A stretch of DNA of 64,000 bases from Streptomyces amritsarensis (GTDB lineage: Bacteria; Actinomycetota; Actinomycetes; Streptomycetales; Streptomycetaceae). The DNA lies in NCBI RefSeq assembly GCF_001953875.1, contig NZ_MQUR01000018.1:1-64000 (forward strand), read 5' to 3'. Positions 11,726 through 18,860 of this stretch are shown here, piece after piece; position 1 is the first letter of the stretch, and every line of letters starts with the position of its first letter. Position numbers and translations under genes: made by a program. The notes under the pieces were generated by a model, which did not search any database, was not told where the DNA came from, and saw only the letters and a program-made list of their open reading frames with translations.

Positions 11726-12184
11726 TCACCACACCGGGCGCAGGGGTGGCAGCCCGTCCTGCCCGTGCAGCGCGCGCACGACGCGGGCCAGCTCCCGGCG
11801 CAGGGCGCCGATGTCCGCGCTGCCGGCGAGCTCCGCCTCCAGCTCGTGCAGGATCCGGCCCGCGACGGCGAGGTGTTCGCGCGCCGCACCCGTCAGGACG
11901 ACCAGCTTGCGGCGCCCGCCCTCCGGGTGCGGCTCGCGGCGGACGTAGCCGCGCCTCTCCAGGTCGTCGACGATCTGCCCGGCGGCCTGTTTGGTCACCC
12001 CGAGCCGCTCGGCGAGCTCGGTGGCGGTCGCGCCACGCCCCTTCAGGGCCTGGAAGGCCATGCCGTGCACGGGCCGCAGGTCGGCGTATCCGACCTCGGC
12101 GAGGCGCCGGGTGAACTCGCCCAGCACCAGTTGGAAGCCCAGGCCGAGCAGGAACGTCAGCTCGACGCCCCCGCCGCTCTCCAT
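11726..12184 (-). CDS. MarR-family transcriptional regulator
   Basis: 152 residues starting at ATG 12184 behind a GAGAGAAGA ribosome site; a GTG 18 bases upstream is possible. Winged-helix: ATATELAERLGVTKQAAGQIVDDLERRGYVRREPHP is the recognition region, followed by the wing (EGGRRKLVVLT). Divergent from a small cupin gene, with a long inverted repeat in the shared promoter (12225-12262), the classic MarR autoregulation arrangement. Likely represses both itself and the cupin; inducer unknown. Confidence 0.9.
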   Translation of the reverse strand: MESGGGVELTFLLGLGFQLVLGEFTRRLAEVGYADLRPVHGMAFQALKGRGATATELAERLGVTKQAAGQIVDDLERRGYVRREPHPEGGRRKLVVLTGAAREHLAVAGRILHELEAELAGSADIGALRRELARVVRALHGQDGLPPLRPVW

Positions 12185-12224
12185 CGCGTCTTCTCTCGTC
12201 ACGCAAACATGGTGACACGGGAGG

Positions 12225-12262
12225 GTCAAGCTGCTTTACTCACACAAGTAAAGCGGCTTGAC
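12225..12262. promoter_or_regulatory. Near-perfect 16-bp inverted repeat, MarR operator candidate
   Basis: GTCAAGCTGCTTTACT (12225-12240) and AGTAAAGCGGCTTGAC (12247-12262) are reverse complements with one mismatch, separated by 6 bp. It lies midway between the divergent MarR (12184) and cupin (12286) starts, where it would cover both promoters. The arms also hold an inner AGTAAAGC half-site pair. Confidence 0.8.
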
Positions 12263-12285
12263 TCATTCGTCGAGGAGGACTCGCC

Positions 12286-12657
12286 TTGTACGTGATCACC
12301 ACTTCCCCCGACCACGTCACCACCACCCCGAACGCCGCCATGACCGGCCTCGCCGCCCCCAGCCGCGGCAGCTCGGAGCTCAGCACCTGGCAGGTCGACA
12401 TGCCCGCCGGAGCCACCGGCCCCGAACACTCCGTCAGCCGCGAGCAGGTCTGGACCCTCACCGCCGGCTCCCTGGAGGTCACCTCCGACGGCCGCACCCA
12501 GAAGGTCACCACGGGCCAGACCCTGGTCCTCCCGGCGGACGCGCCGCGCAGGATCCACGCCGCCGAGACCTTCCGGGCCCATGTGGCGATGCGCGCGGAC
12601 GGCGTGGTGTCGGTGCCGGGCGAGGAGGAGCCCCGCGTCCTCCCCTGGGCGCGGTAG
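12286..12657 (+). CDS. Small cupin-domain protein
   Basis: 123 residues. Single cupin barrel: WQVDMPAGATGPEHSVSREQVWTLTAG corresponds to cupin motif 1 (with HS...E in place of the full HxH), and GQTLVLPADAPRRIHA to motif 2 with its histidine. TTG 12286 is favoured because AGGAGG-like sequence (12272-12279) is 6 bp upstream; GTG 12292 is the alternative. Probably the regulated target of the divergent MarR protein. Metal binding and reaction cannot be stated. Confidence 0.85.
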   Translation: MYVITTSPDHVTTTPNAAMTGLAAPSRGSSELSTWQVDMPAGATGPEHSVSREQVWTLTAGSLEVTSDGRTQKVTTGQTLVLPADAPRRIHAAETFRAHVAMRADGVVSVPGEEEPRVLPWAR

Positions 12658-12677
12658 CCGGGCCCGCGACAGGACGA

Positions 12678-12696
12678 GCCGGCCTCCTGGGCCGGC
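12678..12696. terminator. Short GC hairpin between convergent genes
   Basis: GCCGGCC (12678-12684) and GGCCGGC (12690-12696) with a 5-nt loop, between the stops of the cupin gene (12657) and the converging PLDc_N gene (12709). A further GGGCCGGCT copy follows. Confidence 0.45.
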
Positions 12697-12708
12697 CGCC
12701 TGGGCCGG

Positions 12709-13053
12709 CTAGTCGGCGTCCTTGCCCTGGTCCTTGCCCTGGTCCTTGCCGTTGTCGCGGTCGCGGTCCTTGTTCTCCTGCTCCTCGCGCAGGGACTTCA
12801 GGAACTCCGGATTGTCGTCGGGAGCCACCCACCGGCTGCGGCCCCGGGGCCCGCGCCCGCCGCCGCCGGAGACCACCCGCTTCTTGCCCGCGAACAGCCA
12901 CACCACCGGCCCCACGATGGAGAAGAGCAGGATGATGATCACCCACATCGCCTTGGGGAGGTGCTTGACCTCTTCCTCGGGCGTGTTCAGGCAGTCGATG
13001 AAGGCGTAGATGGTCAGCGCGATGATCAGCAGGAACGGCAGATAGCGCAACAC
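12709..13053 (-). CDS. PLDc_N domain small membrane protein
   Basis: 114 residues from GTG 13053. Two transmembrane helices (VLRYLPFLLIIALTIYAFID and AMWVIIILLFSIVGPVVWLFAG) joined by a short loop with CLNTPEEEVKHLPK: the phospholipase-D-nuclease N-terminal (PLDc_N) domain common in actinobacteria, here without any nuclease domain. The C-terminal tail is hydrophilic, ending in a KDQGKDQGKD repeat. Divergent from the UbiD-type gene. Role unknown. Confidence 0.85.
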   Translation of the reverse strand: MLRYLPFLLIIALTIYAFIDCLNTPEEEVKHLPKAMWVIIILLFSIVGPVVWLFAGKKRVVSGGGGRGPRGRSRWVAPDDNPEFLKSLREEQENKDRDRDNGKDQGKDQGKDAD

Positions 13054-13143
13054 GGTGTGGGACCGACTCCCGGGCAGTGGCGGCGGACCCGCGAGGGGCC
13101 CCGGTGACGCTCCCAGCGTAGTTGGTGACGGATACTGACCCCT

Positions 13144-14601
13144 ATGGCTTACGACGATCTCCGCTCGCTGCTCCGGGCTCTGGAGCGAGAGGGCGACCTC
13201 AAGCGCATCAAGGCCGAAGTCGACCCGTACCTGGAGGTCGGGGAGATCGTCGACAGAGTGAACAAGGCGGGCGGTCCCGCGCTGCTCTTCGAGAACGTCA
13301 AGGGCTCGGCGATGCCGCTGGCCATGAACGTCTTCGGCACCGACCGCCGCCTCCTGAAGGCCCTCGGCCTGAAGTCGTACGCCGAGATCAGCGAGAAGAT
13401 CGGCGGCCTGCTGAAGCCGGAGCTGCCGCAGGGCTTCATCGGCGTCCGCGAGGCCTTCGGCAAGCTCGGCTCGATGGTCCACGTCCCGCCGAAGAAGGTG
13501 AAGGGCGACTCCGCGCCCGTCCAGGAGGTCGTCCTCACCGGCGACGACGTCGACCTGGACCTGCTGCCGGCCCTGTTCACCTGGCCCAAGGACGGCGGCT
13601 CCTTCTTCAACCTCGGCCTCACCCACACCAAGCACCCCGAGACGGGCGTGCGCAACCTCGGCCTCTACCGCCTCCAGCGCCACGACAAGCGCACCATCGG
13701 CATGCACTGGCAGATCCACAAGGACAGCCGCAACCACTACGCCGTCGCCGCCGCCAAGGGCGAGCGGCTGCCGGTCGCGATCGCCTTCGGCTGCCCGCCC
13801 GCGGTCACGTACGCCTCCACCGCCCCCCTGCCGGGCGACATCGACGAGTACCTCTTCGCCGGCTTCGTCGCGGGCAAGCGGATCGAGATGGTCGACTGCA
13901 AGACCGTCCCGCTCCAGGTCCCGGCCAACGCGGAAGTCGTCGTCGAGGGCTGGCTGGAGCCCGGGGAGATGCTCCCGGAGGGCCCCTTCGGCGACCACAC
14001 CGGCTTCTACACCCCGCAGGAGCCCTTCCCGGCCCTGAAGATCGACTGCATCACGATGCGCAAGCGGCCGCTGCTGCAGTCGATCGTGGTGGGCCGCCCG
14101 CCGACCGAGGACGGCCCGCTGGGCCGCGCGACGGAGCGGTTCTTCCTGCCCCTGCTGAAGATCATCGTCCCGGACATCGTGGACTACCACCTCCCCGAGT
14201 CGGGCGGCTTCCACAACTGCGCGATCGTCTCGATCGACAAGAAGTACCCCAAGCACGCGCAGAAGGTCATGCACGCCATCTGGGGCGCCCACATGATGTC
14301 GCTGACCAAGCTGATCATCGTGGTGGACAAGGACTGCGACGTCCACGACCTGCACGAGGTGTCCTGGCGGGCCCTCGGCAACACGGACTACTCCCGCGAC
14401 CTCACCGTCGTCGAGGGCCCGGTGGACCACCTCGACCACGCCTCCTACCAGCAGTTCTGGGGCGGCAAGGCGGGCATCGACGCGACGAAGAAGCTGCCCG
14501 AGGAGGGCTACACCCGCGACGGCGGCTGGCCCGACATGGTGGAGTCCGACCCCGCGACGGCCGCCCTCGTGGACCGCCGCTGGAAGGAGTACGGCCTGTG
14601 A
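13144..14601 (+). CDS. mqnL: UbiD-family decarboxylase, menaquinone (futalosine) pathway
   Basis: 485 residues, full UbiD length. Visible UbiD features include GPALLFENVKGS, the NLGLYRLQRHDKRTIGMHWQIHKDSRNHY block that binds prenylated FMN and metal, and EGPFGDHTGFYTP with the catalytic Glu region. UbiD enzymes use prenyl-FMN made by UbiX, encoded here at 17338. In Streptomyces this family is proposed to remove the carboxyl from prenylated 1,4-dihydroxy-6-naphthoate late in menaquinone synthesis. First of three overlapping genes: its TGA overlaps the next GTG, and that gene overlaps the prenyltransferase. The symbol is by pathway proposal. Confidence 0.93.
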   Translation: MAYDDLRSLLRALEREGDLKRIKAEVDPYLEVGEIVDRVNKAGGPALLFENVKGSAMPLAMNVFGTDRRLLKALGLKSYAEISEKIGGLLKPELPQGFIGVREAFGKLGSMVHVPPKKVKGDSAPVQEVVLTGDDVDLDLLPALFTWPKDGGSFFNLGLTHTKHPETGVRNLGLYRLQRHDKRTIGMHWQIHKDSRNHYAVAAAKGERLPVAIAFGCPPAVTYASTAPLPGDIDEYLFAGFVAGKRIEMVDCKTVPLQVPANAEVVVEGWLEPGEMLPEGPFGDHTGFYTPQEPFPALKIDCITMRKRPLLQSIVVGRPPTEDGPLGRATERFFLPLLKIIVPDIVDYHLPESGGFHNCAIVSIDKKYPKHAQKVMHAIWGAHMMSLTKLIIVVDKDCDVHDLHEVSWRALGNTDYSRDLTVVEGPVDHLDHASYQQFWGGKAGIDATKKLPEEGYTRDGGWPDMVESDPATAALVDRRWKEYGL

Positions 14602-15071
14602 GCCCGATCGCCGTGAGCGGCCCGGAGCTGAACCTCGGCACCGAGGAGGCGTACGTGGTCCTGGCGCGCCCGAAGATCGACCCGACCCAGCCCGGCGTGA
14701 TCGCCGCCGCCCGGGACGCGGGCGTGAGCCCGGAGGAGTTCGCCGGCCCCGGGGACGTCTGGACGCTGATGTACGACGCGGACGGCGACGGCGACGGCTT
14801 CGAACTGCCCGGCGCGCGGGACACCGAGGCCGACGCCTTCGCGGAGCAGGTGCAGCAGGCGCTGGCCGCGGCCGAGCCGTTCACCGTCGAGGCCGGAAAC
14901 TTCCTGCGCCTGGACGCCCGGCCGGCCGGCGCCGACTGGACGGTCACCGCGCACGTCACCCCGCCCGAGGGCGAGGAGGACGGCGCCGCGGCCCGGACGC
15001 TGGAACTCGGCGCGCTCCCGGCGGCGGACCTGCTGGCCGAACTCGAACAGTTCCGGAGGGGACTCGCATGA
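14598..15071 (+). CDS. Unknown acidic protein within the menaquinone operon
   Basis: 157 residues, starting at the GTG that overlaps the UbiD-type stop and ending by ATGA overlap with the prenyltransferase, so it is translated between them. Strongly acidic (MYDADGDGDGFELPGARDTEADAF), no signal peptide, no membrane segment, no recognised motif; the central part could form a small alpha/beta domain. The tight coupling suggests a stoichiometric partner of the decarboxylase or prenyltransferase, but nothing in its own sequence shows a function. Confidence 0.75.
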   Translation: MSPIAVSGPELNLGTEEAYVVLARPKIDPTQPGVIAAARDAGVSPEEFAGPGDVWTLMYDADGDGDGFELPGARDTEADAFAEQVQQALAAAEPFTVEAGNFLRLDARPAGADWTVTAHVTPPEGEEDGAAARTLELGALPAADLLAELEQFRRGLA

Positions 15072-15991
15072 TGACGACCGCCGACGGAGTGGTCGGACAG
15101 GGCCCCGCGCCGGAGGCGGCCAACAAGGTCAGGGCCTTCCTGCGGCTGGTGATGATCGAGCACTCGGTCTTCGCGCTGCCGTTCGCCTACATCGCGGCGC
15201 TGACCGCGATGTTCCAGCTCGACCGGACCGTGCACTGGGGCAAGCTGCTGCTCGTCACCGTCTGCATGGTGGGGCTGCGCACCTTCGCCATGGCCGCGAA
15301 CCGGATCATCGACCGCGAGATCGACGCCCGCAACCCGCGGACCGCGGGGCGCGAACTGGTCACCGGCGCGGTGTCGGTCCGCTCGGCGTGGACCGGCGCG
15401 GCGATCGCACTCGTCGTCTTCCTCGGCTCGGCGGCCCTGCTGAACCCGCTGTGCCTGGCGCTGGCCCCGGTCGCCGTCGTCCCGATGGTGGTCTACCCGT
15501 ACGGCAAGCGGTTCACGAACTTCCCGCACGCCATCCTGGGGCTCGCCCAGGCGATGGGCCCCGTCGGGGCCTGGCTGGCGATCACCGGCGAGTGGTCCTG
15601 GGACGCGGTGATCCTGGGTCTCGCGGTCGGCGTGTGGATCGGCGGCTTCGACCTGATCTTCGCCTGCCAGGACGTGGCCGCCGACCGCGCGGAGGGCGTG
15701 AAGTCCGTCCCGGCCCGCTTCGGCGTCCCGGCCGCCCTCTGGGGGGCGCGCGGCTCGCACGTCGTGACCACGGCCCTGCTGGCCTGGTACGCGCTGGCCA
15801 CGGACGCCGGCCCGCTGTTCTGGGCCGGCCTGGCGATCGTCGTCGTCGCCTTCGTCTACGAGCACACCATCGTGACCCCGCACGACCTGTCCCGCCTGAA
15901 CCGCGCCTTCTTCACGGTCAACGGCTTCATCGGCATCGCCCTCTTCGTGTGCGCCCTGGCCGATCTGGTGGCCCGCGGACTGAGCCTGTAG
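15068..15991 (+). CDS. mqnP: UbiA-family prenyltransferase, menaquinone (futalosine) pathway
   Basis: 307 residues with about eight to nine hydrophobic helices. The first Asp-rich motif NRIIDREIDARNPRTAGREL (~residues 78-97) and the second DVAADRAEGVKSVPARFG (~200) are the Mg2+/diphosphate-binding motifs of UbiA enzymes. It would prenylate dihydroxynaphthoate with a polyprenyl diphosphate in the membrane. Start ATG 15068 overlaps the preceding stop. Flanked by UbiD- and UbiX-type genes, which fixes the pathway assignment. Confidence 0.94.
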   Translation: MMTTADGVVGQGPAPEAANKVRAFLRLVMIEHSVFALPFAYIAALTAMFQLDRTVHWGKLLLVTVCMVGLRTFAMAANRIIDREIDARNPRTAGRELVTGAVSVRSAWTGAAIALVVFLGSAALLNPLCLALAPVAVVPMVVYPYGKRFTNFPHAILGLAQAMGPVGAWLAITGEWSWDAVILGLAVGVWIGGFDLIFACQDVAADRAEGVKSVPARFGVPAALWGARGSHVVTTALLAWYALATDAGPLFWAGLAIVVVAFVYEHTIVTPHDLSRLNRAFFTVNGFIGIALFVCALADLVARGLSL

Positions 15992-16006
15992 CTCGCAGGA
16001 GTGAGC

Positions 16007-16039
16007 CGGGCAGGACCGCGGGGTGCGCGGTCTGCCGGG
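16007..16039 (+). terminator. Imperfect hairpin after mqnP
   Basis: CGGGCAGGACCGCG (16007-16020) and CGCGGTCTGCCGGG (16026-16039) pair over about 13 bp with one bulge and a 5-nt loop, 16 bp after the prenyltransferase stop. It would end the three-gene menaquinone unit before the Uma2 gene. Confidence 0.45.
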
Positions 16040-16086
16040 TGCGTAGCGTGCGGCCTACCATCGAGTGCATGGACAGGGAGGCCGAC

Positions 16087-16656
16087 GTGACCGTCTCGGA
16101 GAGCGACAGCCTGCACTCACAGCTCAGCCGGTTCGAGGACATGTTCCCCGGATACCGGACCGAGATTGTCGAGGGTGCCATCGTGATGAGCCCGGTCAAG
16201 CCCCACCACAATGAGACGATCTGGGACGTGCGGGACTTGTTGAAACCGCAGCTTCCGCCCGGGTGGGCCTTCATCTCCGATGTCGCGGTCCCCTTCGACG
16301 AAAGCAACGAGTTCTGCCCGGACCTCGCCGTCATTCCGGATGCCGAGCGCCGCAAGAACCTCAGCGCCTATTCCCCCGACCTCATCGAACTGGCCGTCGA
16401 GGTCGTCTCACCGAGCAGCATCCGCAACGACTACGAGGTCAAGGACCGGGCCTACGCCCGGCGCGGGATCCCGCACTACCTGATCTTCGACCCGTACAAG
16501 GCGCACTGCGTGACCCTGTGGAACCCCGGCCCGGACGGCTACCGGGGCCGGGACACCATCCCGTACGGCGGCGAGGTCACCGTCGAGACCGGCATCGGCA
16601 AGCTCGTGATCGACACCTCGGGCCTGCCCGTGGACCCTTCCGTCGTCAGGCCGTGA
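16087..16656 (+). CDS. Uma2-family (PD-(D/E)XK fold) putative nuclease
   Basis: 189 residues from GTG 16087, which has GGGAGG six bases upstream; ATG 16069 is the alternative. Uma2/DUF820 restriction-endonuclease-like fold: EIVEGAIVMSPVKPHHNETI at the N-terminus, EFCPDLAVIP with the metal-binding Asp, ELAVEVVSPSS with the E-V-E motif, and VKDRAYARRGIPHYLIFDP. Uma2 genes are abundant in Streptomyces and cyanobacteria with unknown function. It ends 11 bases inside the converging rhomboid gene (stops overlap, 16646-16656). Confidence 0.9.
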   Translation: MTVSESDSLHSQLSRFEDMFPGYRTEIVEGAIVMSPVKPHHNETIWDVRDLLKPQLPPGWAFISDVAVPFDESNEFCPDLAVIPDAERRKNLSAYSPDLIELAVEVVSPSSIRNDYEVKDRAYARRGIPHYLIFDPYKAHCVTLWNPGPDGYRGRDTIPYGGEVTVETGIGKLVIDTSGLPVDPSVVRP

Positions 16657-17251
16657 CGGCCGGGCGGCGGGCCGGGCGGCGGAAGTAGAGCGCCGTGACG
16701 ATGCCGGCCACCAGACCGCACAGGTGGCCCTGCCAGCTGACGCCCGAGTCCGTCGGGAGGATGCCGGAGACGATCGTGGTGCCCCAGACGGCGGCGACGC
16801 CCACGGCCACCGCGATGCCCAGCGCCCTGCGCTCGACGAAGCCCCGCACGAGCAGGTAGCCGAAGAGGCCGAAGACGATGCCGGACGCACCCAGCGTCAT
16901 GGTCCCGGACGGGGATATCAGCCAGGTGCCGAGGCCGTCGGCCAGCAGGATCAGGCCGCACACCGCGAGGAACCGGCGGATCCCGGACAGGGCGGCTATG
17001 AAGCCGAGGACCAGCAGCGGGACGCTGTTGGAGGCGACGTGGTCGAAGCCGAAGTGGAGGAAGGCGGCGGAGACGATGCCGCCGAGGCTGTCGGGGTCGC
17101 GGGCGACGATCCCGTACTGGTCGAGGGCGTGGCCGGTGGCGTGGTCGACGGCCTCCAGCAGCCACAGCAGGGCCACCCAGCCCAGCATCAGCTTCGCCGC
17201 CGCCTTGGCGCGGTCGGTCTGCGTCCAGCCGGTATCCACCGTCGTGCTCAT
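16646..17251 (-). CDS. Rhomboid-family intramembrane serine protease
   Basis: 201 residues from ATG 17251 (GGGGGCGAAG upstream); GTG 17278 would add nine residues. About six transmembrane helices. The catalytic dyad is visible: GASGIVFG (Ser in helix 4) and SWQGHLCG (His in helix 6). HFGFDHVASNSVPLLVLG corresponds to the rhomboid helix-2 region with HxxxN. Substrate unknown. Its stop lies inside the end of the convergent Uma2 gene. Confidence 0.9.
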   Translation of the reverse strand: MSTTVDTGWTQTDRAKAAAKLMLGWVALLWLLEAVDHATGHALDQYGIVARDPDSLGGIVSAAFLHFGFDHVASNSVPLLVLGFIAALSGIRRFLAVCGLILLADGLGTWLISPSGTMTLGASGIVFGLFGYLLVRGFVERRALGIAVAVGVAAVWGTTIVSGILPTDSGVSWQGHLCGLVAGIVTALYFRRPARRPAVTA

Positions 17252-17337
17252 CTTCGCCCCCTTCGTGGCTCCCCTCACGGGAACGTGCGGTCACCTTACT
17301 GAGTGCCCGCCGGGCGTGGCCGGATAGTCTCGGAGGT

Positions 17338-18042
17338 ATGACAGAGCGCAATCGCACCCCCTGGGTGGTCGGGGTTTCCGGAGCGTCCGGGACGCCGTAC
17401 GCGGCGGCGGTGCTCCGCGGCCTGCTCGCCGCGGGGGAGAGCGTGGACCTGGTCGTGAGCCGGGCCTCGCGCCTCACCCTGCTGGACGAGACCGGCATCG
17501 CCTTCCGCGACGCGCACTGGCGCGAGGACCTCGCGCAGTGGCTGGCCCGCGGAGCCGACGGCAAGCCGGGAACCTTCGATGGCCTGCCGGCCGACGCGGA
17601 CGTGCGGTACTGGGGCGCCAGCGACCTGGCCGCCGGTCCGAGCTCGGGCTCGTACCGGGTCAAGGGGATGCTCATCGTCCCCGCGTCCACGGCCTGCGTG
17701 GCGGGGGTCGCCCTCGGACTGTCGAAGGACCTGCTCCAGCGCGTGGCGAGCGTGACCCTCAAGGAGCGGCGCCGGCTGGTGGTCGCGGTGCGGGAGACCC
17801 CGCTGAACGGGCAGACGCTGAAGCATCTGGTGGCGCTGGACGAGGCGGGCGCCGTCGTGCTGCCCGCCTCTCCGGCCTTCTACGCGGGTGCGACGCACAT
17901 CCAGGATCTGGTGGATTTCGTCGCGGGGCGGGTGCTGGACGCGGCAGGGGTGCCGCACCGGCTGTACCGCCGCTGGGAGGGGGAGCTGGGAGGCTCCCGC
18001 TCCCCCCGGGCATCGAACGGTGGTGACGGGGCCGGTGCCTAG
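17338..18042 (+). CDS. mqnM: UbiX-family flavin prenyltransferase
   Basis: 234 residues. Flavoprotein fold with the FMN-binding GVSGASGTPYAAAVLRGLL near the N-terminus, the PASTACVAGVALGLSKDLLQRV block and KERRRLVVAVRETPLN, all diagnostic of UbiX/Pad1. UbiX joins dimethylallyl phosphate to FMN to make the prenyl-FMN cofactor needed by UbiD, encoded 2.7 kb upstream on the same strand. Its TAG stop is part of a long inverted repeat (18038-18091). Confidence 0.94.
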   Translation: MTERNRTPWVVGVSGASGTPYAAAVLRGLLAAGESVDLVVSRASRLTLLDETGIAFRDAHWREDLAQWLARGADGKPGTFDGLPADADVRYWGASDLAAGPSSGSYRVKGMLIVPASTACVAGVALGLSKDLLQRVASVTLKERRRLVVAVRETPLNGQTLKHLVALDEAGAVVLPASPAFYAGATHIQDLVDFVAGRVLDAAGVPHRLYRRWEGELGGSRSPRASNGGDGAGA

Positions 18043-18091
18043 GGGGTGTCTTGCCGATCATGCCGGGCTCGTCGACAAGGCACCCCCTAGG
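18038..18091. terminator. 16-bp palindromic element holding both convergent stop codons
   Basis: CCTAGGGGGTGTCTTG (18038-18053) and CAAGGCACCCCCTAGG (18076-18091) pair over 16 bp with one G-U, loop 22 nt. The UbiX gene stops at TAG 18040-18042 in the left arm and the minus-strand 44-codon gene stops at its TAG (18087-18089) in the right arm. It should act as a bidirectional terminator; its symmetry also suggests a small repeated element. Confidence 0.75.
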
Positions 18092-18221
18092 CCTTCTTGC
18101 GGCCCAGCGGCTTGCGGGCCCGGTCGACGCGGACGGCCGCGGCGGGCTGGTGGGCTCGGGATCGGTTGGCCAGCTCCTGGAGCTGTCGCATGTGTGCGTG
18201 CGCCATCTCGATCGTGAACAC
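18087..18221 (-). CDS. Small basic protein, 44 residues
   Basis: Short gene starting at GTG 18221 with CAGGAGTGG nine bases upstream and ending TAG at 18087. The product begins VFTIEMAHAHMRQLQELA, with an amphipathic helix, and ends in an Arg/Lys-rich tail (RARKPLGRKKA), so it is basic and possibly nucleic-acid or ribosome associated. Supported by the ribosome site, good GC3 codon use and the shared terminator; it is easily missed because of its size. Divergent from the AsnC-family gene. Confidence 0.6.
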   Translation of the reverse strand: MFTIEMAHAHMRQLQELANRSRAHQPAAAVRVDRARKPLGRKKA

Positions 18222-18274
18222 GGTGTACCACTCCTGAAGATCGTTATTGATCTGCCGTAAGAAATCGCAGGGTG

Positions 18275-18303
18275 TTGACCCTGTGTGCCTTAGATTCTAT
18301 ACC
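18275..18303 (+). promoter_or_regulatory. Promoter of the AsnC-family regulator
   Basis: TTGACC (18275-18280), 17-bp spacer, TATACC (18298-18303), giving a start near 18310 and a leader of about 35 nt before ATG 18344. This interval is unusually AT-rich and is shared with the divergent 44-residue gene. Confidence 0.6.
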
Positions 18304-18343
18304 TAGACTTGCAGGATCGCCGAATAATGGAAGGCTCCACGTA

Positions 18344-18799
18344 ATGGACACGGTGGACAGGCAGCTCATCCAGGCACTCCGGGAGAACGGTCGTGCCTCG
18401 TACGCGGAGCTGGGCCGTCTCGTGGGCCTCTCGGGCCCCAGCGTCACCGACCGCATCAACCGTCTGGAGACGGCCGGCGTCATCACCGGCTACCGCGCGA
18501 CGGTCGACTCCGCCTCGCTCGGCCTCGGCGTCACCGCGCTGATCGGCATCTCCCTCTCCGACGCCGCCGACCACGAGGACGTGGCGCGGCGGCTGCGCGA
18601 CCTCGCGGAGATCGAGGACTGCTGGTTCATCGCCGGCGACGACTCCTACATGCTCAAGGTGCGCGCCAGCGACGTGGACGGCCTGGAGAAGATCATCCGC
18701 AAGCTCTCCGGCACCAAGGGCGTCTCGCGCACCCGGACCACCATCGTGCTCTCCACGAAGTGGGAGAACCGGGTCGGGGAGCTGCCCGAGGAAGCCTGA
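18344..18799 (+). CDS. Lrp/AsnC-family transcriptional regulator
   Basis: 151 residues. N-terminal AsnC-type helix-turn-helix (MDTVDRQLIQALRENGRASY, then LVGLSGPSVTDRINRLETAGVI) followed by the RAM/AsnC ligand-binding domain with DCWFIAGDDSYMLKVRASDVDGLE. Such proteins sense amino acids or related small molecules as octamers. Placed 61 bp before mqnE; it could regulate it, but no experimental link is implied by the sequence. Confidence 0.93.
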   Translation: MDTVDRQLIQALRENGRASYAELGRLVGLSGPSVTDRINRLETAGVITGYRATVDSASLGLGVTALIGISLSDAADHEDVARRLRDLAEIEDCWFIAGDDSYMLKVRASDVDGLEKIIRKLSGTKGVSRTRTTIVLSTKWENRVGELPEEA

Positions 18800-18860
18800 G
18801 AGTACGGTTGGTCAGGGTTCGCAGGACAGGCAAGAGGCATCTAGAGGAGGCGACCGGTAC

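Noticed and set aside
13122..15071. One long frame over the UbiD gene and the following unknown gene
   Set aside because: Only its last 157 codons are protein-like; the earlier part is a shadow of the decarboxylase gene.
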